A stretch of 64,000 bases of DNA, from contig NZ_JANHLC010000004.1 in NCBI RefSeq assembly GCF_028682395.1, positions 496,001 through 560,000 on the forward strand. Reading direction: 5' to 3'. Position 1 is the stretch's first letter. Each line of letters opens with the position of its first letter. The stretch is from Pseudomonas putida. GTDB taxonomy: Bacteria > Pseudomonadota > Gammaproteobacteria > Pseudomonadales > Pseudomonadaceae. Below, piece by piece: positions 8,893 to 18,576 of this stretch. A model generated the notes under the pieces. That model had not been told where the DNA came from and made no database searches. It saw only the letters and a program-made list of their open reading frames with translations. The position numbers were made by a program, and so were the translations under genes.

Positions 8893-9711
8893 TTATGGGG
8901 TTTCGATGCGGCGTTGCAGCAGGTTGATCAGCAGCAACAGGACAAAGGAAACCACCAGCATCAGCACGCCAATGGAGGTAGCGCCGGTGTAGTCGTACTG
9001 GTCCAGCTTGACCATGATCAGCAGCGGCAGGATCTCGGTCTTCATCGGCATATTGCCGGCGATAAAGATCACCGAGCCGTACTCGCCCACACCCCGGGCA
9101 AAGGCCAGGGCAAAGCCGGTCAGCCAGGCCGGCAGCAGCGCCGGTACGAGAATATGGCGGAACACCTGCAACGGCTTGGCGCCCAGGCAGGCGGCGGCTT
9201 CTTCGACTTCCCGGGGGATATCGGCCAACACCGGCTGTACCGTGCGCACCACAAACGGCAGGGTGACGAAGGTCAGCGCCAGGGTAATGCCCAGGGGCGT
9301 GTAGGCGATCTTGAAGCCCAGGTCGGCGGCAAACTGCCCGACCAGGCCGTTGGGCGCGTACAACGCCGTCAGCGCGATACCGGCTACGGCGGTCGGCAGG
9401 GCAAACGGCAGATCGATCATCGCATCGATGATCTTGCGTCCCGGAAAGGTGTAGCGCACCAGGATCCACGCCAGCAGCGTGCCGATAATGCCGTTGATGA
9501 TGGCGGCATAGAACGCCGTGCCGAAGCTCAGCTTCAAGGCGGCAATCACCCGTGGCGCCGAGATGATGGTCCAGAACTGGTCCCAGGTGAGCTGGGAGGC
9601 ATGCACGAACATGGCCGCCAGCGGTATTAGCACAATGAGGCTGAGGTACACCAAGGTGTAGCCCAGCGTCAGCCCGAAGCCGGGTATGACGGGGGAGATA
9701 CGACGCGACAT
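8893..9711 (-). CDS. cysT: Sulfate ABC transporter permease CysT (CysU)
   Basis: The start at [14 protein letters not shown] (9711) gives 272 residues, the usual CysT length; the open frame runs 16 codons further upstream without support. Six transmembrane helices; EAA loop [22 protein letters not shown]; CysT-like [18 protein letters not shown]. It pairs with CysW to form the membrane channel. A 91-bp gap separates it from sbp. Confidence 0.94.
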   Translation of the reverse strand: MSRRISPVIPGFGLTLGYTLVYLSLIVLIPLAAMFVHASQLTWDQFWTIISAPRVIAALKLSFGTAFYAAIINGIIGTLLAWILVRYTFPGRKIIDAMIDLPFALPTAVAGIALTALYAPNGLVGQFAADLGFKIAYTPLGITLALTFVTLPFVVRTVQPVLADIPREVEEAAACLGAKPLQVFRHILVPALLPAWLTGFALAFARGVGEYGSVIFIAGNMPMKTEILPLLIMVKLDQYDYTGATSIGVLMLVVSFVLLLLINLLQRRIETP

Positions 9712-9802
9712 AAAAGTCCTTGGTTGACACGCAAAGCCCGGAAACGAATCCGGGCCCATTGCTCTAGCTATTCAGCGATACCGGCAGGCTCGCCACGTAG
9801 GG

Positions 9803-10813
9803 TTACTGCGCCTGGTAGATCTGGTCGAACACGCCACCGTCATTGAAAAATTTCGGCTGCGCAGTTTTCCAGCCGCCGAAGTCTTTGTCGATAGTTACCA
9901 GTTCCAGTTTCGGGAACTGCTGGGCGTACTTGGCCGCGACGCTCTCATCACGCGGGCGATAGAAGTTCTTCGCCGCGATCTCCTGGCCAGCCGGGCTGTA
10001 CAGGTGCTTGAGGTAGGCTTCGGCGATCTGCTCGTTGCCTTTTTTCTGGGCATTCTTGTCGACAACAGCCACTGGCGGCTCGGCGAGGATCGACAGCGAA
10101 GGCACGACGATATCGAATTTATCGGCGCCGCCATCTTCCTTGAGTGCCAGGAAGGCTTCGTTTTCCCAAGCCAGCAGCACGTCACCCTGACCGTTGTTGA
10201 CGAAAGTGATGGTCGAGCCACGAGCCCCGGTATCCAGCACCGGTACGTGTTGGAACAACTCCTTCACGTATTCCTGGGCCTTGGCTTCACTCCCGCCATT
10301 GGCTTTCAGGCCGTAGGCCCAGGCGGCCAGGAAGTTCCAGCGCGCACCACCGGAGGTTTTCGGGTTCGGGGTGATGACTTCCACGCCGTTCTTGGTCAGG
10401 TCGCCCCAGTCCTTGATGCCCTTGGGGTTGCCCTTGCGCACTAGGAACACGATGGTCGACGTGTAGGGCGTGCTGGCCTGCGGCAGACGCTTCTGCCAAT
10501 CCTCGGGCAGGGTCTTGCCGAGCTTGGCGATCTCATCGATATCGCCGGCCAGGGCCAGGGTCACCACGTCGGCTCGCAGGCCATCGATCACCGCACGGCC
10601 CTGCTTGCCCGAACCACCGTGGGACTGCTGGATCTTGACGTTGTCGCCCGCATGATCCTTCTTCCAGAAGCTGATGAACTCGGCGTTGTATTCCTGGTAC
10701 AGCTCACGGGTCGGGTCGTAGGACACGTTGAGCAGCTCATAATCCTTGGCAACGGCGGAACCGGCAAAAACGGCGCTGGCGAGAGCGGCCAGGGCATAAC
10801 GGCGAATAGACAT
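9803..10813 (-). CDS. sbp: Periplasmic sulfate-binding protein
   Basis: 336 residues with a clear signal peptide ([16 protein letters not shown], cleavage near residue 22). The mature protein opens with [17 protein letters not shown] and carries the sulfate-contact loop [17 protein letters not shown], both hallmarks of Sbp/CysP. It delivers sulfate to CysT/CysW/CysA. It lies downstream of oscA, consistent with a sulfur-limitation operon usually governed by CysB. Confidence 0.95.
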   Translation of the reverse strand: MSIRRYALAALASAVFAGSAVAKDYELLNVSYDPTRELYQEYNAEFISFWKKDHAGDNVKIQQSHGGSGKQGRAVIDGLRADVVTLALAGDIDEIAKLGKTLPEDWQKRLPQASTPYTSTIVFLVRKGNPKGIKDWGDLTKNGVEVITPNPKTSGGARWNFLAAWAYGLKANGGSEAKAQEYVKELFQHVPVLDTGARGSTITFVNNGQGDVLLAWENEAFLALKEDGGADKFDIVVPSLSILAEPPVAVVDKNAQKKGNEQIAEAYLKHLYSPAGQEIAAKNFYRPRDESVAAKYAQQFPKLELVTIDKDFGGWKTAQPKFFNDGGVFDQIYQAQ

Positions 10814-10946
10814 GGTGAAGCTCCTGAATTCTTTGAGAGGGCGGTTTTCTTATTGGCGCTTCAGGCCCGCATTCGTGCTTGAACGCTGTGGTGCTTGCTG
10901 AAAGTCATGAAGTACGCCCTCCGGTGGTCCAGTCGGGTGCCGAGGC

Positions 10947-11129
10947 TTAGCTGGGCTTGTTGCCAGGGTTTTGCAGACGGAATTTTTCCTTGCGCTCAAT
11001 CTGCACGACCTGGGCGTTGTGGACCGTGATTTCCACCGATCCAAACCGCAGGTCGCGCAGCGCGCTCTGAATTTCACGCAGGATGCTTGCTTCGTCCTGG
11101 CCGTCAACACTACGCAGGGATGCGCTCAT
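10947..11129 (-). CDS. oscA: OscA/YezD family small protein (DUF2292), sulfur-starvation associated
   Basis: A 60-residue protein beginning MSASLRSVDGQDEA (ATG 11129), with the DUF2292 core IQSALRDLRFGSVEITVHNAQVVQIERKEKFR. OscA was described in Pseudomonas as needed for organosulfur use under some conditions; its biochemical role is not established. Its position immediately upstream of sbp-cysTWA matches the arrangement in other Pseudomonas. A perfect 9-7-9 inverted repeat lies about 80 bp upstream. Confidence 0.88.
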   Translation of the reverse strand: MSASLRSVDGQDEASILREIQSALRDLRFGSVEITVHNAQVVQIERKEKFRLQNPGNKPS

Positions 11130-11207
11130 GGTCGTGCTCCTGAAATGAGGTGTGCCCGGCAGTGGGGCACTGCTGATGGCGTAGGGCAATCTTATTCAGG
11201 GCGAGTT

Positions 11208-11232
11208 ATTCTTAAAAATACTATTTAAGAAT
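11208..11232. promoter_or_regulatory. Perfect 9-bp inverted repeat upstream of oscA (candidate sulfur-regulator site)
   Basis: Arms ATTCTTAAA and TTTAAGAAT are exact reverse complements separated by 7 bp, in an A/T-rich patch in otherwise GC-rich DNA. It sits 79 bp upstream of oscA, between oscA and the end of the GGDEF/EAL gene. CysB is the expected regulator of this operon, but assignment of this repeat to CysB is inference. Confidence 0.6.
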
Positions 11233-11349
11233 GTTTATATAACCAAAATAAAAATCACCGCCGACTTGCAGCCGCGAGCTCGTGCGCGATGGCGCCAAGC
11301 CCGCCAAAAGCGCAATCGCGAGTCAGCCCGCACCTGCAGAAATGAGGGA

Positions 11350-13272
11350 TTACAAGCGGATCTGCGGGGCGCAATCCCAGTCGAGCTGCGCCGCCGGCAC
11401 CGGCCGGCTGAACCAGTAGCCCTGGCCGAGTTCGCAATGCTGTTCGAGCAGGAAGCGCGCCTGCTCGACGGTTTCGATGCCTTCGGCGTGGACCTGCATG
11501 CCCATGCTCTGGGCGAGGGCGATGACGACGCGCACAATCGCCGCATCATCGTCGTCACACGGCAGGCCGGCGACAAAGCCCTGGTCGATCTTGAGCTTCT
11601 GTACCGGCAGGCGCTTGAGGCGCAACAACGACGAGTAGCCAGTGCCGAAATCATCGATGGCCAGGCTCAGCCCCAGTTCGCGCAGGCGGTGCAACTGCTC
11701 CAGCGCCACTTCCGGATCGTCCATTACCGCACTTTCAGTGACCTCCAGCTCCAGCAGCGACGGGTCCAGCCCGGTATCGTGCAGCACCTTGGCCACTTGC
11801 TGGTACAGCTCGTGCCGGCCGAACAGGCGGCTGGAGATATTCACCGCGACAAACGACAGCTGCCGGCCTTCAGCCTGCCACTGGCCCATCTGCCGACAGG
11901 CGTTTTCCAGCACCCAGGCATCGATCTCGGCAATTAGCCCGGTCCGCTCGGCAATCGGAATGAACTCGCCCGGCGGCACCAGCCCGCGTTGTGGGTGCTG
12001 CCAGCGCACCAGCGCCTCGACGCCGATCAGCCGGCTGTCACGCAGGTCATGTACGGGCTGGTAGTAGACCCGCAACTCTTGCTGCTCCAGGGCGCGCCGC
12101 AACTCGGTCGCCAGTTCGATCCGGTTCTGGGCATGGGCGGTCAGCTCTTCGGTGTAGAGCGCATAGCCTTCGCGGCCCGAACTCTTGGCCTTGAACAGCG
12201 CGGAGTCGGCGTTACGCAGCAACTGCTCGGCATTCAATGCATCGCTGGGGAACAGGCTAATACCAATACTCGCGCTGACAAACAACTGGTGCTCGTCGAG
12301 GGGAAAGGGCTCTTTCAGGCAATCGAGAATCTTCTGCGCCAACCCCGCTGCCTGCACCACTTGCGAGCAGTCTTCGACCAGCACGGCAAATTCGTCGCCG
12401 CCCAGGCGTGCCAGGGTGATGCCTGTATCAACCAGGTTTTGCAGGCGCTCGCCCACGGCCTTGAGCAGTTGGTCGCCCACATTGTGGCCCAGGCTGTCAT
12501 TGATGATTTTGAAGTGATCCAGGTCGATCAACAACAGCGCACACCCGCGCTTGTGCTGCTGCGCTGCGGCTAGAGCCTGCTCGGTACGGTCGGTGAACAG
12601 CAGGCGGTTGGGCAGGTCAGTCAAGGGATCGTGATGCGCCAGGTGCGCCAGTTCGTGCTGGGAATGCTTGATCGCGCTGATATCGGAGAACACCGCAACG
12701 TAATGGCTGAGCATGCCGCGATCATCGTGAATCACCCGGATACTCTGCCATTGCGGGTAGATTTCACCGCTCTTGCGACGGTTCCAGATCTCGCCGCTCC
12801 ACTGCCCGTCCTTTTCCAGGGCGTCGAACATCACCTGGTAGAACTCGGCCGAATGCCGGCCGGATTTAAACATGCTCGGCTGGCGCCCCAGCACTTCCTC
12901 GCTCTGGTAGCCGGTAATCTGCACAAAAGCCCGGTTTACATGGACGATCAAGCCGTACTTATCGCTGACCAGCACGCCTTCACGGGTACAGTCGAACACC
13001 GCAGCCGCCTGGCGCAGGCGTTCGCGATCCACCCGCTGGAGCTTCAAGCGCGCGCCGATCCCGAGAAAATTGAACAGGCGTGCGCGCGCCACAAAGATCA
13101 GCCCGGCACTGAATGCCGCCCAGACATAGCCGTTGATCAGTTGCCAGTGCAGCAACTCATCGGCGTCATCGAACAGATCGCCCAGCAAATGGCTGCTCAA
13201 CTGGAGCCAGAAGATGGATAAAAGCAGATAGAGAAGAGCTGCGCGCAAGGCATCACGATAAGAAACTGACAT
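11350..13272 (-). CDS. PAS-GGDEF-EAL cyclic-di-GMP protein (PipA-like, syntenic with PA0285)
   Basis: 640 residues. Two N-terminal transmembrane helices (about 8-30 and 45-65), a PAS domain (90-205; LIVHVNRAFVQITGY), GGDEF at 291-295, and an EAL domain starting at E419 with later DDFGTGYSSL and KIDQGFV. The EAL core motifs are intact, so phosphodiesterase activity is likely. The GGDEF motif is canonical but the RxxD inhibitory site expected nine residues before it is absent (DTGI). The gene lies between oscA and desA, the same neighbours as P. aeruginosa PA0285 (pipA). It is divergent from desA. Confidence 0.93.
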   Translation of the reverse strand: MSVSYRDALRAALLYLLLSIFWLQLSSHLLGDLFDDADELLHWQLINGYVWAAFSAGLIFVARARLFNFLGIGARLKLQRVDRERLRQAAAVFDCTREGVLVSDKYGLIVHVNRAFVQITGYQSEEVLGRQPSMFKSGRHSAEFYQVMFDALEKDGQWSGEIWNRRKSGEIYPQWQSIRVIHDDRGMLSHYVAVFSDISAIKHSQHELAHLAHHDPLTDLPNRLLFTDRTEQALAAAQQHKRGCALLLIDLDHFKIINDSLGHNVGDQLLKAVGERLQNLVDTGITLARLGGDEFAVLVEDCSQVVQAAGLAQKILDCLKEPFPLDEHQLFVSASIGISLFPSDALNAEQLLRNADSALFKAKSSGREGYALYTEELTAHAQNRIELATELRRALEQQELRVYYQPVHDLRDSRLIGVEALVRWQHPQRGLVPPGEFIPIAERTGLIAEIDAWVLENACRQMGQWQAEGRQLSFVAVNISSRLFGRHELYQQVAKVLHDTGLDPSLLELEVTESAVMDDPEVALEQLHRLRELGLSLAIDDFGTGYSSLLRLKRLPVQKLKIDQGFVAGLPCDDDDAAIVRVVIALAQSMGMQVHAEGIETVEQARFLLEQHCELGQGYWFSRPVPAAQLDWDCAPQIRL

Positions 13273-13418
13273 ATGACAGTGAAAGCCCCTACGAAAAGAT
13301 CGGCATTATAGTGTAAGAAACATCCAGCGACTCTTATCTCTAAGGCCTACTGGTTTTATCCGTAGGCATGGGGATAATACAGCCCTGCTGTTTCTTAACG
13401 ACGAGGGCTACACAGCCT

Positions 13419-14603
13419 ATGTGGTACAACGGTTTTCTCGATCTGTCGGCCTGGCAACTGGTGGCAGTCACCCTGTTGATGACCCATGTGACCATTGTCG
13501 GGGTCACGGTCTACCTGCACCGTTATTCGGCTCACCGCTCGCTGGAACTCAATGCCGGCCTCAAGCACTTCTTCCGTTTCTGGCTGTGGCTGACCACAGC
13601 GCAGAATACCCGCGAATGGACCGCGATCCATCGCAAACACCATGCCAAATGCGAAACCGTCGATGATCCGCACAGTCCGGTCATCAAGGGCCTTTCCACG
13701 GTGCTGCGCACCGGGGCCGAGCTTTACCGCGCCGAGGCGCAAAACCCCGAGACGCTGCGCATCTACGGCAAGAACTGCCCCGAGGACTGGATCGAGCGCA
13801 ATCTCTATTCGCGCTTCCCCCTGGGCGGCGTCGCCTTGATGGCGGTCATCGACCTGCTGCTGTTTGGTGCAATCGGCATCACCATCTGGGCCATCCAGAT
13901 GATGTGGATTCCCGTTTGGGCTGCCGGCGTAATCAACGGCCTGGGACATGCGGTCGGCTACCGTAACTTCGAATGCCGCGATGCCGCGACCAATCTCGTG
14001 CCCTGGGGCATCTTGATCGGTGGTGAAGAACTGCACAACAACCATCACACCTACCCCAACTCGGCCAAGCTCTCGGTGAAAAAATGGGAATTCGACCTGG
14101 GCTGGGCCTGGATCAAAGTCTTCAGCTTCCTGGGCCTGGCCAAAGTCCAGCGGGTCGCGCCTATCGCGCATCAAGTCGAAGGCAAGGGGCACCTGGACAT
14201 GGACACCGCCATGGCCATCCTCAACAACCGCTTTCAGATCATGGCCCAGTACCGCAAGCTGGTGATTGCCCCCCTGGTGCAGCAGGAGCTGGCCAGGGTC
14301 GATCACTCGGTCCGCCACCAGTTCCACCGTGCCAAGCGCCTGCTCTCGCGGGAAACCAGCCTGCTGGAAGATCGCCATCACCAGCGCATCCAGACCATGC
14401 TCGAGCACAGCCAGGCACTCAAGGTAATTTACGAAAAACGCCTGGCGCTGCAACAGATCTGGGTCAAGACCAGCGCAAATGGCCATGACCTGCTGGCCGC
14501 CATCAAGGACTGGGTCCATGAAGCCGAGGCCAGTGGCATCCACTCGCTGCGCGACTTCGCCAACCAGCTGAAAACCTACTCGCTGCGCCCCTCCGCTGCC
14601 TGA
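13419..14603 (+). CDS. desA: DesA-type acyl-lipid delta-9 fatty acid desaturase
   Basis: The start at MWYNGFLDLS (13419) gives 394 residues; the open frame extends 17 codons upstream without a matching RBS. The three histidine boxes of delta-9 desaturases are complete: HRYSAHR (34-40), HRKHH (71-75) and HNNHH (206-210). Four hydrophobic segments span 10-62 and 135-180. Residues 270-394 form a charged helical tail, as in Pseudomonas DesA. The enzyme introduces double bonds into membrane acyl chains using O2. It is divergent from the PipA-like gene, matching P. aeruginosa gene order. Confidence 0.94.
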   Translation: MWYNGFLDLSAWQLVAVTLLMTHVTIVGVTVYLHRYSAHRSLELNAGLKHFFRFWLWLTTAQNTREWTAIHRKHHAKCETVDDPHSPVIKGLSTVLRTGAELYRAEAQNPETLRIYGKNCPEDWIERNLYSRFPLGGVALMAVIDLLLFGAIGITIWAIQMMWIPVWAAGVINGLGHAVGYRNFECRDAATNLVPWGILIGGEELHNNHHTYPNSAKLSVKKWEFDLGWAWIKVFSFLGLAKVQRVAPIAHQVEGKGHLDMDTAMAILNNRFQIMAQYRKLVIAPLVQQELARVDHSVRHQFHRAKRLLSRETSLLEDRHHQRIQTMLEHSQALKVIYEKRLALQQIWVKTSANGHDLLAAIKDWVHEAEASGIHSLRDFANQLKTYSLRPSAA

Positions 14604-14616
14604 AACCGTTGATCGG

Positions 14617-14639
14617 CGCGCCCTGCTCCAGGGCGCGCG
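14617..14639. terminator. Perfect 10-bp GC hairpin downstream of desA
   Basis: GCGCGCCCTG-CTC-... with an exact reverse-complement right arm (14630-14639) starts 13 bp after the desA stop. There is no T-tract, so it is either a weak intrinsic terminator or a transcript-stabilising hairpin. Confidence 0.55.
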
Positions 14640-14725
14640 CTTCGGAACTTCACCCCGAATCGTCTATCTGACCTAGCAATTCGCCATCCTGGCGGGCTTT
14701 ACCTTGGCCGCGTCGGCTTGACTGC

Positions 14726-15742
14726 ATGGCGCAGCGTTCGAGATCAGTGTCGATGGTCAACACTCCCACAAATCCGCCGTCTTCCCCGCCATGGCCGGAA
14801 GCGGCGCAAACGCTGCTGGCCTTGATGCACGCCCAGGGCGAGGTCGCACGTCTGAGCGAGCGCGAGCAATTGCTCAGCTCCTTGCTGGTCAGTGTCAATG
14901 CCGTGCTCTGGGCCTTCGACTGGGAGGCCCGGCAGGTGCTGTATGTCAGCCCGGCCTATGAACGCATTTTTGGGCGCTCCGCCGGCCTGCTGCTGGCCGA
15001 CGTCAATGAGTGGCGCGACAGCATCTACCCCGACGACCTCGACTATGCCGAGCGCAGCCTGGCCAGCGTACTGGAGAAAGGCGCAGTGGAGGACCGCGAG
15101 TACCGCATCATCGCCGCCGACGGCCAGGTGCGCTGGCTGAGCGACAAATGCTTCGTCAACCGCCAGGCCCAGCCCTTGGAGCGCTTGATCATCGTCGGGA
15201 TCGCCGAAGACATCACCGAGAAAAAGCGCCTGGAAACCGAGCTGCAACGCCTGGCGACCACCGATGTGCTGACCCAAAGCAGCAACCGCCGACACTTCTT
15301 CGAATCTGCCCATCGCGAATTCGAACAGGCTCGCCTGCAAGGTCTGTCGCTGTCGTTCCTCTTGCTGGACATCGACGATTTCAAACAGGTCAATGACCGA
15401 TATGGTCATCCGGAAGGCGACCAGGTGCTGCAACGCATCGCCGAAAGCGGGCGGGCGGTATTACGCCGTGGCGACCTGTTTGGCCGGATCGGCGGCGAAG
15501 AGTTTGCGGCGGTCTTCCCCGGCTGTCCGCCGCAGGTGGCCCAGCAGATCGCCGAGCGGCTGCAGCGGGAAATCCAACGGTTGAGCTTCACCCACGACGG
15601 ACAGGCCTATGGGGTAACAGTCAGCCAGGGCCTGACCAATATGACCGAGGCCGACAAGAGCCTCGACAACCTGTTTGCCCGCGCCGATGAAGCGATGTAC
15701 CAGGCCAAGCGCCAGGGCAAGAATCAGATTGTGCTGGCCTGA
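14726..15742 (+). CDS. PAS-GGDEF diguanylate cyclase
   Basis: 338 residues; ATG 14726, with an alternative ATG at 14753 nine codons in. A helical N-terminus is followed by a PAS fold (residues 48-165; WAFDWEARQVLYVSPAYERIFG, closing GIAEDITEKKRLE). The GGDEF domain has signature GGEEF (256-260) and an intact inhibitory site RRGD (247-250) exactly five residues upstream. It should therefore make c-di-GMP and show product inhibition. No transmembrane segment, so cytosolic. It lies on the desA side of the sulfur/desA block, as PA0290 does in P. aeruginosa. Confidence 0.92.
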   Translation: MAQRSRSVSMVNTPTNPPSSPPWPEAAQTLLALMHAQGEVARLSEREQLLSSLLVSVNAVLWAFDWEARQVLYVSPAYERIFGRSAGLLLADVNEWRDSIYPDDLDYAERSLASVLEKGAVEDREYRIIAADGQVRWLSDKCFVNRQAQPLERLIIVGIAEDITEKKRLETELQRLATTDVLTQSSNRRHFFESAHREFEQARLQGLSLSFLLLDIDDFKQVNDRYGHPEGDQVLQRIAESGRAVLRRGDLFGRIGGEEFAAVFPGCPPQVAQQIAERLQREIQRLSFTHDGQAYGVTVSQGLTNMTEADKSLDNLFARADEAMYQAKRQGKNQIVLA

Positions 15743-15777
15743 CGCGTTATCGGCGCCAGGACTCTTGGGGGACGTCG

Positions 15778-16989
15778 CTAGTTCTTGCGCAGGCGCGTCA
15801 GTTCCGGCAAGCCGATTTTCAGCAGCCGTGCAGTACGTCCCTGGCTGATCTCCTCGACCCCTTCATTGGGCCTGAGCCGCGCCAGTTGCGCGGCCAGGTT
15901 CAGCGCCAGCGCTTCGCGCGAATAGACGCCACCGCCCAGCTGATACACCGCGGCGATCAACTCACGCAACGCCAGCGGCAAACGCCAGCGCGTGCGCAAT
16001 GCCGAGCCATAGCCGGCGCCAAACTCGTACAACGCCTCACCTATCGCTTCGTCGTCCAGCTCGCCACCGGCCTGCAGCCATTCCTGCAGGCACCGCAGCA
16101 ACGCCAGGTCACCCAAACGGTGCAGCATGCCGGCGCAGTAGCAAAGCTCCTGATCCAGATCCAGCAGGCGCGCCAGAGTCCGGGCATATTCGGCGGTGTG
16201 CAGCGACAACTCCCAGTAACGCTCGGCGTAATCGCCCAGGCTGGCATCGCTCAGCCGCGCACTGCGCTTGAGCGCCAGGCCGAGAATCAGATTCATGCTC
16301 TGCGCAGCCCCCAGGCGATGCAGCGCCTGGGACAGAGTCTGCACCGCGCTGCCCAGGTGCTGGGCAGCGCTGTTGGCCGCAGCGATCAATACGGCATTGA
16401 TCTGCGGATCGGTGCGCAGCTCTTCTTCAAGCATCTTCAGATCCAGCCCCTGGGCGTTCAGGCTGCGCTTGACCGCCACCTGCACATCGGCCAGCAAGGG
16501 CGCGCCATCGGCAGAGACCCGCCGCAGTTCGAGGAATTTCTGCAGGCTCATGCCCGGGGCCAGGCTCGGGATTTCGCAGGACACCTGCTCACCGTCGCTG
16601 AGCAGCAGATCCTGCAGCCGCTGGGTCAGGCTTTCAATATTCAGGGGCTTGGTCAGGTAGGCCGTCGGCGCCAGGGGCAGGATCTCGCGCACACTCGCAA
16701 TATCACTGCGCGAACCCAGCAGGATAAACGGCAACGGTGGCTGGCGTTTTTTCTGGCGCATGTTGCGCAGCAAGCTCAAGCCATCGACACCGGCCAGCTC
16801 CCAATCGGCGATCACCAGGTCATAGGGCTTTTCATTCAGCAGTTCCAGAGCCTGCCGACCATCCAGGCACACATCCAGCCGCGCATCGCAGCGAACATTG
16901 AGCAACACCTGCTGGAGCAGGTCTCGGGACCAGGGGTCTTCCTCGGCAATCAGCACCCGCGGTACCGCCGGTAAATCCACAACACTCAT
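15778..16989 (-). CDS. Receiver-HDOD domain protein
   Basis: 403 residues. N-terminal receiver domain with acidic pair E16/E17, phospho-acceptor D62 in LVIADWELAG, and lysine in YLTKPLN. After a linker, residues 190-380 look like an HDOD domain: the LNLAAQLARL region, LGDLALLRCL and a helical CYCAGMLHRLGDLAL stretch replacing the His-Asp pair of true HD hydrolases. HDOD proteins are usually non-catalytic signalling scaffolds. No kinase gene adjoins it, so it is an orphan regulator beside gabT. Confidence 0.82.
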   Translation of the reverse strand: MSVVDLPAVPRVLIAEEDPWSRDLLQQVLLNVRCDARLDVCLDGRQALELLNEKPYDLVIADWELAGVDGLSLLRNMRQKKRQPPLPFILLGSRSDIASVREILPLAPTAYLTKPLNIESLTQRLQDLLLSDGEQVSCEIPSLAPGMSLQKFLELRRVSADGAPLLADVQVAVKRSLNAQGLDLKMLEEELRTDPQINAVLIAAANSAAQHLGSAVQTLSQALHRLGAAQSMNLILGLALKRSARLSDASLGDYAERYWELSLHTAEYARTLARLLDLDQELCYCAGMLHRLGDLALLRCLQEWLQAGGELDDEAIGEALYEFGAGYGSALRTRWRLPLALRELIAAVYQLGGGVYSREALALNLAAQLARLRPNEGVEEISQGRTARLLKIGLPELTRLRKN

Positions 16990-17078
16990 GCAACACTCTC
17001 CGAGGGCAATGCCTGCACCTTAGTCAAAGGCGCGGCGGGCATACAGCCCAAAGCCGAGTTGCTTCGATAAAAGTCGAA

Positions 17079-17104
17079 AAAAAACCCGCCGAAGCGGGTT
17101 TTTT
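17079..17104. terminator. Intrinsic terminator after gabT (probably bidirectional)
   Basis: AACCCGC-CGAA-GCGGGTT (17083-17100) flanked by A's on the left and T's on the right, 18 bp beyond the gabT stop. On the minus strand the stem is followed by a run of T's, the standard intrinsic-terminator form. Confidence 0.88.
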
Positions 17105-17121
17105 GTCGAGCGGGTCACAGA

Positions 17122-18402
17122 TCAGGCAAGTTCAGCGAAGCACTCTTCGATGATTGCCAGGCCTTTGTCCAGTTGCGCGTCCGGCGCGGTCAGCGGAACC
17201 AGTACGCGCAGAACGTTGCCGTAGGTGCCGCAGGACAGCAGGATCAGCCCCTTATCACGCGCCTTGGCGACGATCTGGGCCACGGCTGCAGCGTTCGGCT
17301 TGTGGATATCACCGCCTTCGCACAGTTCGATCGCGATCATCGCGCCCAGACCACGGACATCACCGATAACCGGGTACTTCGCCTGGATCTTGCGCAGACC
17401 ACCGACCAGACGCTCGGCCACCGCCTTGCAACGGTCCAGCAGGTGCTCTTCCTCGAAGATTTCCATCACGGCCAGGGCCGCCGCACAGGCAATCGGGCTA
17501 CCGGCGTAGGTGCCGCCCAGGCCGCCTGGCGCAATGGCGTCCATGTATTCGGCCTTGCCGCATACACCGGCCAGCGGGAAGCCGCCTGCGATGGATTTGG
17601 CGAAGGTGGTCAGGTCGGCAGCAACACCCATCTGTTCCATGGCAAAGAAAGTACCGGTACGGCCGGCACCGGTCTGCACTTCGTCGGCGATCAACAGGAT
17701 GCCGTGCTGGTCGCACAGGGCACGAAGGCGAGCCATGAAGGCTTTAGGCGCAACGTAGAAACCGCCTTCCCCCTGAACCGGCTCGATGATGATTGCAGCG
17801 ATGTCTTTAGGCTCGGCATCGTTCTTGAAGATACGCTCGATGCTGGCGATGGAGTCATCAACGCTGACGCCATGCAGTTCGTTCGGGTACAGCGCGCGGA
17901 AGATGCCGCCTGGCATCAGGCCCATGCCGGCCGAGTACGGTACGACTTTACCGGTCAGACCCAGGGTCATCATGGTACGGCCGTGGTAGGCGCCGGTGAA
18001 CGCGATCACGCCGGCACGGCCGGTGGCGGCGCGGGCGATTTTCACGGCGTTTTCGACCGCTTCGGAACCGGTGGTGACCAGCAGGGTTTTCTTGGCGAAG
18101 TCGCCAGGCACCTTGGCGTTCACTTTCTCGCACACTTCAACGTACGGCTCGTAGGCCAGCACCTGGAAGCAGGTGTGAGTCAGCTTGTTCAGTTGCTCGG
18201 TCACGGCGGCGATGATTTTCGGGTGCACGTGGCCGGTGTTCAGTACCGCGATGCCGCCGGCAAAGTCGATGAACTCGCGACCTTCAACGTCGGTCACGGT
18301 GGAGTTCTTCGCCGACTCGGCGAAGATCGGGTGGATCTGGCCAACGCCACGTGGCACGGCGGCCTGGCGGCGTTGCATCAAGGATTCGTTAGTCTTGCTC
18401 AT
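17122..18402 (-). CDS. gabT: 4-aminobutyrate aminotransferase
   Basis: The start at MSKTNESLMQRR (ATG 18402) matches known Pseudomonas GabT; an ATG five codons upstream is also in frame. 426 residues. PLP-binding lysine K269 in TTFAKSIAGGFP, the cofactor aspartate in LLIADEVQTG, and GSEA for the phosphate. It transfers the amino group of GABA to 2-oxoglutarate, giving succinic semialdehyde, the substrate of the adjacent GabD. A 174-bp gap separates it from gabD upstream; the two are probably co-transcribed. Confidence 0.96.
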   Translation of the reverse strand: MSKTNESLMQRRQAAVPRGVGQIHPIFAESAKNSTVTDVEGREFIDFAGGIAVLNTGHVHPKIIAAVTEQLNKLTHTCFQVLAYEPYVEVCEKVNAKVPGDFAKKTLLVTTGSEAVENAVKIARAATGRAGVIAFTGAYHGRTMMTLGLTGKVVPYSAGMGLMPGGIFRALYPNELHGVSVDDSIASIERIFKNDAEPKDIAAIIIEPVQGEGGFYVAPKAFMARLRALCDQHGILLIADEVQTGAGRTGTFFAMEQMGVAADLTTFAKSIAGGFPLAGVCGKAEYMDAIAPGGLGGTYAGSPIACAAALAVMEIFEEEHLLDRCKAVAERLVGGLRKIQAKYPVIGDVRGLGAMIAIELCEGGDIHKPNAAAVAQIVAKARDKGLILLSCGTYGNVLRVLVPLTAPDAQLDKGLAIIEECFAELA

Positions 18403-18576
18403 GGTGTCCTCATTCACCGCTCATCGGGCGGCGTGGTTCAAGGATGTCGCGACGGGGAGGCAACTGCGCCAGCATACGATGATCGACTGCCGCAGCGATC
18501 CCGGTCACATGGATAGATCGTTTGAAACACGCAAGGAGCAGCGCTCTCGTGCCCCTCGCGTCGAACCACTCTCGCC

